From Theobroma cacao (taxonomy: Eukaryota > Streptophyta > Magnoliopsida > Malvales > Malvaceae), in the NCBI RefSeq assembly GCF_000208745.1, contig NC_030856.1, positions 7,147,045 through 7,211,044 of the forward strand: 64,000 nucleotides of DNA, in the 5' to 3' direction. Shown piece by piece: positions 12,210 to 24,956 of the stretch (position 1 is the stretch's first letter; every line of letters starts with the position of its first letter). Position numbers and translations under genes: made by a program. The notes beneath the pieces were generated by a model, which saw only the letters and a list, made by a program, of their open reading frames with translations, did not search any database and was not told the origin of the DNA.

Positions 12210-14078
12210 ATGGCTTCTGTGCCAGGAAGAGATAAGTACAGGTCTTTCCTGCATGATGAAGCAGATAGTGTTCAATGGCGACATGGTGGCCCTCCAACAT
12301 ATGATGCAGTGAATCAGCTCTTTGAAGAAGGCCGAACCAAGGTGCCCTGGATTAGCTACTCCTTTTTCATATTTTTGTGAATTTTTATTCCTTGATTTTA
12401 AATTTCTGAACGTTATTGTAAAACTTGGTGTATGTCTATGCAGGAATGGCCAGAAGGATCACTTGAAGAAACAGTGCAAAACGCTATCAAGACATGGGAG
12501 ATGGAAATCTCCCACAAGGTTCGCTTGCAAGACATCAAGTCCATCAACCCTGAAAAATTCAAGCTCATCGTTAATGGTATGATCCCAACTTGTGAAAAGA
12601 TATCACCAAAAGTATATGATTATTGATGGTATTTTCATGATTGGTCTCGACTTGTATGTCGTTGAATTTGTTGTTAATACTTGTTAACATGGGGATTGCA
12701 GGGAGAGAAGGATTAACAGGAGAAGAGACTCTAAAGCTAGGGACCTACAATGCACTGTTGAAGAATTCTCTACCAAAGGAGTTTCAATACTACAAAGTGG
12801 ATGAAGAAACGTTTGAATCATCTCATGAAGTCTTCCGTTCAGCTTTTCCTCGTGGATTTGCATGGGAAGTCATCAGTGTTTACTCAGGACCTCCTCTGAT
12901 TGCTTTCAAGTTCAGGCACTGGGGTATCTTCCAGGGTCCTTTTAAAGGACATGCCCCCACGGGGGAGAAGGTTGAATTCTTTGGCCTGGGAACTCTCAAG
13001 GTAACATGTTCCTCCCTTCTTTAGTTTTCCTTGGAAAAACAGAACAAAAGAAGAAAAAAGCCCTGGATTGTCTTCTTGGTATGATTATTAACTTGAATAT
13101 CTATATATGTGGAGAAGTAGGTGGTGCCTATCAGTGCCCCATTGTTGGACCAGTTATTAATTGAAATTCATGGTATTGGTTGGTCCCTTAAGAAAAGTTT
13201 CAAGCTAGAAAGGATTATACAATATAGAACGTTTACCTGCTCCTTACTTTTTCTTACAGTAAGCATTAAATTTGATCTTATCTTATCTTTCACCACAAAA
13301 AGAAACATGCTTGAATCAAAATTAAAATAAAATTGGCTTGAATTAAATCACAAACACACAAAAACTTGCTCAAATCTCTTTCAACTCTTGATTGTTAAAA
13401 TTTTAGATACAGATATAACTAAATTTGGAACTTGGGTTCTGTTTTTTGGGTTTTAAGGATGAGCTTGAAAGCACATAGAAGGCATCTATTGGCCTTTATT
13501 AATAAATAATAAGCAAAAGGTAGAATAGCTAATGGGAACATTTTGGTTTGACCTGGCTAGCAACAAACATTTTAATGTGATCCAATAACAGAAGGTTAAC
13601 CATAGACTTTTTGAGACATTGTGACTTTTCTTTTTTTTCTCTTTTTCATGTAATAGCAAAAAATAGATTATCTTGTCACAAGAAAATGACATTTTTTAAT
13701 GAAGAAGAACTCTTAACTATATTTAATTATATGCACCGAGTTAAGAGAACAACAAATAGCTTCAATCGTTTCTTCTTAATTTTTATTTTTTTTATTATTA
13801 TACGTATAAAACTTAATATATATAATAAAATTATTTTTATAATTACTTTTTAACTATTTTTATGTAAAGTTCTGAGTTCGTCAGTGATTATATGCTAATG
13901 AAATCCCTTTTCACAGGTTGATGAATCTCTTAAGGTAGAAGATGTTGAGATTTATTATGACCCTGGAGAGCTATTTGCTGGCCTACTCAAAGGTCCACCA
14001 ATCTCAGAATCACAAACAGGCGATGAAGACATTGCTCAATGTTCAGCAAAAACTCATGGTTGCCCTTTCCAGAAGTGA
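12210..14078 (+). CDS. Pathogen-related protein (barley PRP-like, SnoaL-like fold)
   Basis: Four exons (12210-12341, 12444-12576, 12702-13000, 13917-14078) with GT-AG borders encode 241 residues, full length for the plant pathogen-related protein family. The family is induced by pathogens in cereals and is predicted to have a SnoaL-like (NTF2-like) fold; its biochemical activity is not established. Landmarks are WRHGGPPTYDAVNQLFEEGR, the block GLTGEETLKLGTYNALLKNS, FPRGFAWEVISVYSGPP, FRHWG and GHAPTGEKVEFFGL, with the C-terminal CPFQK. There is no signal peptide, so it is probably cytosolic. The third intron, at 916 bp, is much longer than the others (102 and 125 bp). This copy has no lesion, unlike its neighbour at 8020-9260, so it is the likely functional member of a tandem pair. 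Confidence 0.92.
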
Positions 14079-14892
14079 ATATACACATGCACTTGGAATA
14101 GCTTCCCATGTGCCTCAATTTGTGCTTAATGTAACCGCTTACATGCAACCACCTAGCCCAATAAAGATGAACCTTTATCTATTTTGAGTGCCATCCTATT
14201 TATATTTGCTGTAAGAAAGCAATTAAATTATTCCAACTTTTTTCTTTCCTTTTAATTACTTCTTATATAGAAAGGGATCACCAATCTCTAAAATCACAAA
14301 AAGTTGACATTACTAAATAGATGGCCTCAATTTTTGTTTCTAAAATGGAAAAAGAACATCAACATGAGCTTTTTCTTTTTTTTTTTTTTCTATTTGGAGA
14401 ATTATAATTGAAATAGAGAAATTACTCCAATCTTTAAATTAAGAGTAAAGAAATATAGGGATCAAATGCATCCTTCACTAAGTAGCACCACATAGGCATA
14501 ATATTGCTTGTAAACTCGGTTGATGAGCCATGAGGGCACTGAAATGTGCTATATGGCCACCGGAATTAATTGGTAGTTTTCTTTGGAAATAGGTAAGTTG
14601 GCAAGAAATCAACAAGCAATGTACCATTAAATTCCCCTTTTTCCAACAAAAATCTTTTGGTAAAAGGTCATATAGGTTTGAATATTTCTAACTTCTAAGT
14701 ACTCTTAGGCACCTCAAAAATAAATATCTAAAACATGCAAAGAGTAAAGAGTAAATACTGCCTGATACTGGATACAAGAGAAAAACACCACATAGATTAA
14801 TGTGCTTTATCATTATATGCAGTGTCAACGTTGCATTTCATATTACAACAATACAAAGAATATTACAAAAATGACACGAAACTTTAACCTTT
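14079..14892. other. Convergent intergenic region
   Basis: This stretch lies between the ends of the pathogen-related gene (plus) and APC6 (minus), so it holds two 3' untranslated regions. It is AT-rich with T-runs near 14370. I see no other feature. Confidence 0.55.
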
Positions 14893-17800
14893 TCAGCAGA
14901 AATCAATTTTTGGGTCTATGCCCTGTCGACATTCGTCTACAAGAGCCACATTTAACATTTCGGTGCAAAATGGATCATCTGGTTTCAGCCATAAAGCCTG
15001 TTTCGAAGACAAGTGGGAAGATCAAATTTAGACATTTGGGGCAAAAAAAGATAGCATCGAACCTGTACTTCAGCTATCCTACAACTATAACATCTTATGT
15101 CAATCAAGAAAATAATCAATACATTTGCTAAAATGCATAATATGCCAAACATTGTTGACCCAAGCTAAAAGCAGGTGAAGTGTGGAGATGGAGAACACAC
15201 ATTACATAAAAGCTATGAAAGTAGATTCTTGATTACTGACCTTATGATAGTATGTAATTGCAGCGGTAAAATTACCCTGTTAACAAAATCAATGTAAGTC
15301 CCAAAGCAAGTAATCAGCTTACAACTAATTCAAAAAAACATTTTCATGTACAATCTAGAAAAGCCAGCATAGTGGAATATTCAATCTTGATGAATTAGTT
15401 ACGAAGTATAACAACTTTAAGTTAGGGTCCATTTGATTGATGCTTTTCTTATTTTCCTACTGTTTTCTGTTCATTTTTTATGTTTTGCCTTTTACTTTTT
15501 ATTCAATTTTTGTAAAAAGAAAGAGAAATAGCAAAAACGTTAACCAAACGGAACCTTAGTGAGTGTTAGGGGCAGAAAAGGGCTTAACTGACCTGCAAAT
15601 GGTATGTGTAGGCAAGACCTGCATAAGTGCTCAAGCTTTTGGTCGATAACGTAAGTGCTTTCTCATAGAATGAGATTGCTTCATGGTACATCCTGATATA
15701 CAATGGGCTCATATAATTAGTGTCAAAAGGTTGCAAATTAATACCACCAAAATCAGATTGTAAAAATCAATATAAAGAAATGCCATTCTCCTTGTTAAAT
15801 ACAAACTATGACATATAGTGACATCGGATAAATCAAAATCAACTGGGAATTGCAAATTCTCTTTGAATCTACCATAACCCAGCAGATGGAGTTCAAAGCT
15901 TGAGACATACTATCTAAAAATATAAAGGAAAACTAAAAATATTGGAACATTAAGCCAACAATATATAAATATCTGAGCTTCTCAAACGCAAGCATTAGCA
16001 TTAAACACATTCTTTCCTTTGCCGGGGTCACTGCTGAACCTTTAATGCTCTTGTAAATGAATGCCAATGTTGCATAGACAGAAATTAAAGAAATTAGTAA
16101 GTCTTAATGCTCCTATAAATTCAGCATGCTATATTAATATTATGACAAAAATTTTGTTAAGTTATTTGAAGGAACTTTCTGTATCCAGAATAAGGTAATA
16201 CATATGTGGGACTTGGCACTAATAGGCATTTCTGATGTAGAATAAGTAAAGGAAAGAGATAGAAAATAGACCGATAGAAAATTGATGAAAAATCAAAAAT
16301 AGACAGAAGCAACTAGGGAGGAACAGAGGAAATCGGGGGAGAAACAGAATACTAAAAGTGAAAACCAGAAAGAATCAATGAAGGGACAAAATCATAATAC
16401 TCAATATCTCAAATTCTCGAATATTCATCAGCCAAAACCTAATTGAAACTAAAATGACAATAGCATTTATAACTTAACTCAAAACCCTAATAAAAAACAT
16501 ATACCAAATATACCCCTAAAACCCTAATACTTGAAAAAGAGATAACATACTAACATTATAAAATATCCTAAATAATCTAAAATAACTAAACATAAGTCAA
16601 GATTACAATCAAATCTGTAAAACATAAAATAGAGCCCTAGATAACATAATCCCTCAACTAGCATATTTCCATCCTCCATCAATTTCAATTTTAGGTATCT
16701 GGAGTACTTAATGATAAGAATATTTGTGACCCTGCTCAAAATGTTTTTTTTTTAACTCCTTCCAATAAATTGCAGTAGATACATACTTGTAATACAGAGG
16801 AGACACCAAGGCCAAAAAATAAAAAATAAAAATAGATACTCATGTATGCTATGTTCATAAGAGCAATGCCCATCCACAAGAATATGCCTGGCATATCAGG
16901 CCAAAACCTTCCTATTTCCTCACTGTTATTGCAAACACTGCCATTATTCTACAAACTACTTCGAGAATTTTCCTTATTATATCATGCCAAGAATAACATG
17001 CTATCATGCATTGACAATGTAATCAAACTTACTACTAAAAATGCATTTGCTGGTTACATTTATTTTCACTTCAGGGTTTTGAAGAAAGCACCAACATCAT
17101 TGTGGAGTTAATAGAGAAAAAGAAAGTGGAAGTATAGCATAACATTTCAAAAAATTAAAATGACATACTTAAGTTTCCTGTAAGCATGGGCAAGATTAAC
17201 CACCGTGGGTTCCCACATTTCACTTATTGGGGCTGGAATAAGAGCCAATGTTTTCTCAAACCACCAGACAGCTTTGTTATACCTGAAAGTTTTTCAAAAG
17301 GAAAATGCTATTTTAAACAATTAACACAAGATACGTAACTTAAAAGAACTTTAACAAGGGAAACTTCAAAAGGAATATAAACATATGCTACATGACAGAC
17401 ATGGGTACAATGAAATCCTTAGCAATAAAAGGTATACAATGAAAGGATAATCTAAAGCATGATAATATCTTGTATGTGTAATTTGAGAGCACAACCGCAT
17501 ACTAGGAATACAAGTTACAGAGAATGGTGTTTAAAGAAGCCTTCTAGTTAAACTACCCATCTAGTGATAACAGTTCAATTGGGGAAAAAATTACTGTACG
17601 TTTAAGATTGTTCCTAATTTTCATTTTCAAAGATATCAGTCTCAATATAATTAATTTATTAGCATGCTTCAGGAAGTTCAATTCAACAACCCATCTTCAG
17701 CAAAAGATTTCAATGAAATGTTCAGAACATAAAATGTTGACCATCAGAGGAAAAAATATATAATAAGGTGCAATCACTCCTTACTCTTTCATATGATATG

Positions 17801-20800
17801 CAACAACTCCAAGCTCATTATATACAAGTGGATCTGAAGGGCAAATTGCCTTTGCCTGCATAATAAACTGAAAACAAATGCCCTTATCAAAATTTTTTAC
17901 CATGCCAGGAAATTTTTTTTATTTCTGAAGGCTTATATAGAACAAAAAAATTGCAATGAGAAATAGAGACAAAGGAGATGATTGTTACAGAAGCAAAGAA
18001 AAACTCAGCAGTACAACACATTCCACCACACAAAAACAAAGAAATAGAATGATGAACAAATTACAGATGACTTTTGTTCTTTCACCTTGTCAACCAACAA
18101 TGAATAGCATTAGCAACAAACAATAGACTCCACCATTTCTACTGATTTTAAAAATGGAGAGAATCTCATTCTCCTTGTACATGGGCTAGGAGGGAAAGCT
18201 GCTTCCACTTCCAAAACTTATTCTTGAAAATCCCAGCATGATTTTCAGGCATTTTATAATTCTATGCTACAGAGCTATAAGTGCAATCTCCCTTAACATA
18301 GGGGAAAATGACAAAATACATGCAATCAAGAAAGAGGGCAATCTCAGGTAATTGAAATGCCCTCAATATTACTAAGGACAATATCATAATCTATATGCAA
18401 ACATTATAATACAAAAAGCATTCATTTACTGATTTGTAGCCTCTATGTATGTGGTTATTCAAAATGGAACAGAATAGGCCTCCCCAACATTAGGACTTTA
18501 TATTTCTAAGCCCACCTCCATTAGTTTGCCATATGTCTACTCTTGACATACAACCCATCTAAAATAACATTTCTATAAATTATCTCCCAGAATAATTTAA
18601 CAGTAACCAGCTCTTATAAGTGTTAAATTTTTCTGTCTAGGAAAAACCTTAAGATATCTAGAAAGTCTTCAAGAGTCTATAATGGCCCTCATACACAACT
18701 AATACTAGGAAGTTTGTAGTCCACAAAGTAGTCATTCTTGATAAACACAAGCAATGACGATTCTTTGACCCCCACTAAACTCAGCCAAAAATGATAATCT
18801 GCCTAACGTTATAAGAGAACAATAACCTGCTCAGCAAGCTTGAAGCTGTGAGTCCGCATGTACTCCATTCCAATGTATAAAGTTGGTAAATGGCACCTGG
18901 AATAACAGAATATCAAGATTCAACCTGTAAAAGGACAATCCATAAATAATAAGAGGACTTTGACTACGCTTACATAAATGACATATTAAATGGACACTAT
19001 GGATGACAACATCCCTGTATTAATCAGAGTACAGAAGTTTTTGATCTAAGAGGAGCAATGACTACAGTGGCAGATTGCAAGTTTTAGATACAGGAGCAAA
19101 ACTAAGGAACTTGCACTCTCCAGTCAACCAGGAAAAGAGAAACATCAAAAGCAGTAATGTCAACAGACCATTGAACAAATATTAGGAAACATCTGGAAAC
19201 AAATAACTAGAAGATTTTAAACTGTTGAAAGAGCCAAATAGAAACTAATATAAGTTACCCCGGAAACAGGCGAGCAGCAGTCCTATAAGCTGACATTGCT
19301 TGATCACCCTCTTCTCGAACAGCATATGCATTTCCAAACCCTATCCATGCAGGAGGAAACGTTCCATCTAAACTTGTAGCCTTGCTGCAGAGTGGAGTGA
19401 AACCAGTCAACTCAATTGATCAGGGAGCCTAATAAGATCAGAATTTAAATACTTTTTACAAGTGGAACAGACAAATGTTGATCTTAAACACAAACTCCGT
19501 TCCAAATTAAATGTCCATCTTACTATTTTAAAATGTTTCAAAATAGCATCCACTTCCCAAAATAGAAAACATTTTCCAGCATTGCTTTTCATTGAAATAC
19601 TAACTTTAGGAGGGATCCTCTAGCTTTTATGTTACTTCAAGAGTAGAATTTGCAAAAGAACCAAATACCCCATTCCTAAAACTTTATACCATTTGGAAAG
19701 TGGACATTCAATTTGGAACAGAGGGAGAAACCCTTATTGAAATTGAACTAGCAATCTCCAAGAAGCACATGACAAATACCAACCAAGACAGATGGAAAAG
19801 AACAATGGAGAAAAGCTAACAGAACATTACCAAAATAACCAATGCCCAACTCATGATACCATTTATCCTTGAATAATAAATTACAAACAAAAAAGATTTC
19901 TACATTAACTCATAAAGCCACACAATATTAAAGTCTTTTGAAGCATGCATAAGCATCTTTTGAAGTTTATTTTGATAGGTTGATTTCTTTCTACGAAATG
20001 GACAATATAGTTAGTATAGAACAAGGCAACATGCTATAACATCAATATCAATAAACCTTACTTAGTCATCCTTTACATAGGTATATGCACATACTAGTAT
20101 TGTGAAATATTTACCTGAAATAACGGCGTGATTGATCATATTTCTTGATACAATAGTAGTAACAGCCAACAGCAAACCATGACAAAGCCCTATAAAATAA
20201 AATGAAGTACTAATCAGTGAACAACTTAATACAATATTGAAAGTCATCATAACAGATATGAACAGGAAGATACATGCTAAAGTAAAACTCTGTCTCACTT
20301 TTGAGGGTAATCTTTTACTAGATTGCATGCCATAAGATAAAGCTCATTTGAATGACCAAGCTCCATTGCCGCTGCTAAATGCACCAGGGTACATTTCAAG
20401 TGGAAAGGATCCTTTTCAAGCAATCTGTAAAGCTAAACACTTTGATGATATAAAGCATCCTAGATACCGTCCAGAATCATTTCAGCTTGTATAACAAAAA
20501 AAAAAACTGAAATAAAAAACAAAACAGAATTAGAGAAAACCAAAAGGAGTTCTAACTTACGTAGAAGTTAGCTCAAAGCATTTTTGGTATTCTCCACATT
20601 GATGGTAGTATTCAGCTTTGCATGCCAAGAGATCGGTGTTATCTTTCAAAGTACACATCAAAGATTGGCTAGAAGGGTTACTTTTAGAACTTTCCTTCTC
20701 AAGTTCTTTGAATTTGGCTTCTACAACATTTTCTTTGTCATACTGCATGATATGAGAGAGTAGCAGTTAGGTAGAGAAGAGTGAGTTAGCATAAGATAGA

Positions 20801-23800
20801 CCAAAGAAAAAAAATTAAAAAGATAATTGCAGACAAAACAAACAAATGAACAAGTAACAAAGGGTATAAGAAATATTTATATTTCAACAGAACAAATTCA
20901 GGTTGCTCATTGCCTTTTTTATCAAGCAAGAGTAGAAAGAAGAGAGCCATCCATCTTCAGCACCAAATTGCAAAGATGAAAGTAGACTAGTTTCTGCAAT
21001 CCAATAACAAAACCGAAAGTTAAACGTATTACTTCATCAAAACCAAAACAACATTTATCCTGAACAATGTGAAAGTGACTAATGGATATGAATTTAATGC
21101 AAAACTAAGAACCTAAATTTGGGAGAATTAAGAGCAAGTATCAAGTTTCAAGGAGTCATTTTTATTCAATTGTTGATGACCAGAAAAGAACCAAACAATA
21201 TCATAGTTAAAACATCATACCTTCCTCACAAGTAAGCATGTGATTTTCAATAAGACACTCCAAAGCCTGAAAAATAACAAAAAACACAATCACGAAATAT
21301 ATCATAGGGAATGAACAATTACATCATAAAAAATGACTATATCATTATTCTGATTAAAACTATATTTACAGAAGTTATCAATATAACTTTTATAAAGAAA
21401 TTAACTTCAGAGAACTAAAGGGAAAAAATTGATAATAAATAACTCAGATTCCAAAAGGTTTATCACCAATGAAATTTTTAAAATGAGCATTTATACTGTC
21501 AGAAATGTGAAATTGGCACTTTCTGCAACCCTGGATATCATGAAGCCCAAGGGAGATATTTTGTTTGCAAAAGGCCACATAGCGCACCCACAAGACACAA
21601 TTGGGCATTCAAACAGCTATAACAACTATTATAACTTTCCATAAATACCTCATAACATAAAGGATCAGCTTTGATAGCAGCTTTGTACCTGAAATCAGCA
21701 TGTTCAAGCAGATCATCTATTAAGGTTTTTTCAACCAATATAGACATATTCATTTCAACAAAACCAAGAGAACTGAGACAAAGATCTTTACATAGATACA
21801 GGGGAACTAAAAGAAACAGAGCATGAGTTTAGGCAGAACAAAATGTAAAATTATACTAAAAATAGCTCCGATCTACTACCATAGCATAAAAACTTGGAAG
21901 AGAAAGGTACTTAGAAGATCATCATTTCATTTTTAAAACAGTGATTCCAAAGATTAAAAAGGAAAAAATTGAAAATAAAAGAACAAAAGAGAAATGACCC
22001 AGGAAGATAGTAGTCCAAAATAAGGACTAAATCTACAATCCAGTAACAAAGGGGATAACAAATTCTAGGAGACATTATCTAGAACAAGTTTCCAGGTCCA
22101 AGCATTTTTTTTACCCCCTATTCTTGTGCACGCAAGAGTTCAACTAACTCTAAAATTGCAAAAATAGAAAAATTCCCTCCAGTTATTAATATTCCTCAAT
22201 CTTTTCTTTCTTAATAAAATGAGCACAAAGCACACATGAATAAACAATGATTTTGTCTGTGTGTGTGTGAGTGGTTGGGGGTGGGGGGGGGGGGGGGGAG
22301 GGTGGAGAGAGGGGGGGGTCGTTCTTTTTCTAGAATCATGTACTAACCACTGTCGAGCCTGAGCACGATTTTCCAATGCTTCATATGCCTTGCCTCTTAG
22401 AAAGAATATTGCTGAAGAAATCTGTTAGAATGTATTAGTCATGCTCCTACACTACAAAACCTTGCACTTTTATAGCAAGAGAAATATCCCTGACTATCTA
22501 GAGAGGTCATGCATCTCATATCATCCCAAAATTAACAAAACTAATAAAATAGAGATTTTCATGAGCTTCAACATCATTATATGGATAAAGTACTGGCTAC
22601 TATAGCAAAACAAATAAACTGGCAGCATAAAATGGAACTCTTCAATGGACAATCAAACAGAAAGAGAACACATTAAAACACTGCGCATTACATCATTCAA
22701 TTTAATCTTGAGCTAGTTAATTTCAGAAAAAGAAAAACCATAAATTGTAGCCAACTACTCCAAGAGTTCTACAAGAATCCCCGGTCACTGTCTGCTCAAA
22801 ATAGGGCTGCAGGTTCTTTCTAATCACATGCGAGATTCTGTCCAGTTAAACAAATATTAAACTTGATCCATTGAGTCTTTAACTTGATAGGTAGGCCTTT
22901 AAATTGATTTTACAGATTAAAACAATTCAACGAAAAACCTAAATTAAATTATACCATTGTCCATTGTGGAGTTTTCTGATGAAAATCAAAGCAAGGACGG
23001 TGGAAGATCAAAAACTATATGCACCATGCTGTCTCCAGGCATAAAAGGAAACTAAAGAGATAGTTTTGGAAACATTAGAACTAATTCAATCCCCCTCTGG
23101 CTCTGCCTTATAAAATACTATTAACCAATCAAATTTAAACCAAACTTAGTTATTTTCTGAACTGATTCTTTTGCTGAAAAAAGTTAAAATACTAAAAAGA
23201 GACTAAAACCGACTCCACAACAACCAAACTGGCCACGTTTTAAAGGCTCCTGAACAACCCACCAGAAACCCAAAAGAAAGTATTCCTACATTAATATGAA
23301 GATGTTTGAAGCACAAATTGACAACCAAACAGAACAGAAATGCCACTACATTTGCAGATGTAAAGTAACACCAAAAAGAAATCAAATAAGATCTTTTACA
23401 TTGATTTCACGATCTTCCCCATCTTTGTCTAAGTACATGGCACTGTTATCCTTTGCATCATAAACATTCCCATGTTCATCAAACTTCTCATCACCAAGCA
23501 TCAAAAGACACTGATCCCACTCCTTGAGCTCCTCCTGATCAAATAAGTTCATTCAAAAAATATTTTTTATAAAAAAAAAAACTTTAATCAAGAACTCTAA
23601 ACCCTCAATCAAACTTTTCTGACAAAAGAAACTTTTCTAAACCCTCATTCAAAGTTTTCTAAAAAAAAGAAAAACAAAATCGTTATCGAATAGGGGCAGG
23701 TGATCATCTAATAAAATTTATTAAACTATTATTTGAAAAAAGAAAAAAAAACCCTAAATCATCAACCAAAAAAAAAAAAGAAAAACTTCAATTACTAAAA

Positions 23801-24166
23801 CGAAGCAAAGAATAATTTTAGTAAACGAAACAAGGCAGAGAGTGATATTAATATCTTAACAAGGTAGAGAGTGATATTAATTAAAGAAATGTTAGTTTTA
23901 GTGTAATTGAAAGAATTTACGAGGCACTTGGCAGCGAGGTAGCGGAAACGGAGATCGCGGAAGACGATTTTTGAGGCGTTGAGGAGATGGAAGGCGCGAC
24001 GAAAGTGGCGACCGAGGAAGAGGGCTTGAGCTTGCATGTAGACGTCGGCGGGGTCATTGGTGATGGCGGCGACTTTGTCAGCGAAGAAAATGGCGGAGGA
24101 ATATAGATGCTTGCTGACGCAGTCTCGGACTACACCGCGGAGTTTCTCGATTTCTTCTTCTCTCAT
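14893..24166 (-). CDS. APC6: Anaphase-promoting complex subunit 6 (CDC16)
   Basis: Sixteen exons in minus order (23921-24166, 23400-23534, 22348-22421, 21649-21688, 21221-21266, 20914-20993, 20561-20742, 20299-20424, 20115-20189, 19259-19384, 18827-18896, 17785-17867, 17169-17282, 15593-15692, 15241-15276, 14893-14997) sum to 1638 nt, 545 residues, the normal plant length. APC6 is a TPR scaffold subunit of the APC/C ubiquitin ligase, which drives cell-cycle progression in the nucleus. TPR repeats fill most of the protein, for example the helices containing YEALENRAQARQWYKAA, NELGVVAYHMKEYNKAVWWF and STYAGLAYTYHLQGNFTAA; the C-terminus carries ALWLKPDDPFCTEML. The intron after exon 6 has a GC donor. 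The gene carries an intronic MITE and a poly-G tract, and no lesion is visible. Confidence 0.95.
15425..15555. mobile_element. Tourist-like (PIF/Harbinger) MITE in an APC6 intron
   Basis: A 131 bp element between exons 14 and 15. Its ends, GGGTCCATTTGATT and the reverse complement of AACCAAACGGAACC, form imperfect terminal inverted repeats of about 14 bp, flanked on both sides by TTA (15422-15424 and 15556-15558). TTA target duplication with this kind of TIR is typical of PIF/Harbinger MITEs. It encodes nothing. Confidence 0.75.
22257..22318. repeat. (GT)n and poly-G tract in an APC6 intron
   Basis: A GT run is followed by several G-runs of 7 to 17 bases with short interruptions. It lies in the intron between exons 3 and 4; on the coding strand it is C-rich. 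Low-complexity length is prone to sequencing error. Confidence 0.8.
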
Positions 24167-24313
24167 TGTTTACAAAAAAGAAAATGAAGGATTTTTTCTT
24201 TTTCCTTTTCTGGAGAATTTTGCAGGGATTTTTTCAGAGGGGGACAGTGGAAAAGGAGTGAGAGGAGGAAATGAGCGGGAGTTTGGATTCTGTTGAATTT
24301 TTTGTGTCTTGTT

Positions 24314-24334
24314 GGCCCAAACGACCGGTGGGCT
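24314..24334. promoter_or_regulatory. Site II-type GGCCCA/TGGGCT motifs upstream of APC6
   Basis: GGCCCA at 24314-24319 and TGGGCT at 24329-24334 lie about 150-170 bp upstream of the APC6 ATG. Such paired motifs are bound by TCP factors and are common at plant genes active in dividing cells, which fits APC6. Function here is inferred. Confidence 0.45.
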
Positions 24335-24956
24335 GGACTCAACTCTAGTGTATGAATATAACCTTTACCGTGACTCGAGAAAAAAGCCATGGAAATTTGA
24401 GTTTGTGTAAACTTTCTGTGCCGGTTATTCCATTCTCATATGGTTCCAGTTTCAGATTATCATTAACTTCTTCCTAAACATGAATACTTACTGAAAATGC
24501 TGAGAGAGAGAGAGAGAGGGGTGACAAACTAATGTGTATAAAGACTTGCAGCACAAGGGGACTGATCAGCTATTCACAGATATAGATGAAATTTCACATT
24601 AGATGATGGAGCAGCGTAACTGTACAAAAGTTTGAATTCACCGGATACAAGTCAATGACATTTCTGGAATAGAACTTCAGCTAAGCAATACAGAACTATT
24701 GAGACAGGAGAATTATCTTCTTTTCATTACATTTAATGTTGACTTTGCTTCTTTGCTTGAATCAAGCTTTTGGTGGTGCCTAATGAGTTTCTTTTAACTG
24801 ATACCTTCCTCTCTGGGTGAAGCATTACATTCCGATTCCCTCATTTGAATAATTACTGAAATGATTCTTCAGTGGGATCAATGGTATTCACCAAACTAGG
24901 GTGCAATACTTCAGGTAAACAACTGGTCAAATGATTCATGTCAAGACCCAAAAAGG

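Noticed and set aside
20062..20328. 88-codon frame on the APC6 strand
   Set aside because: It runs through an intron and is out of register with the exon frames.
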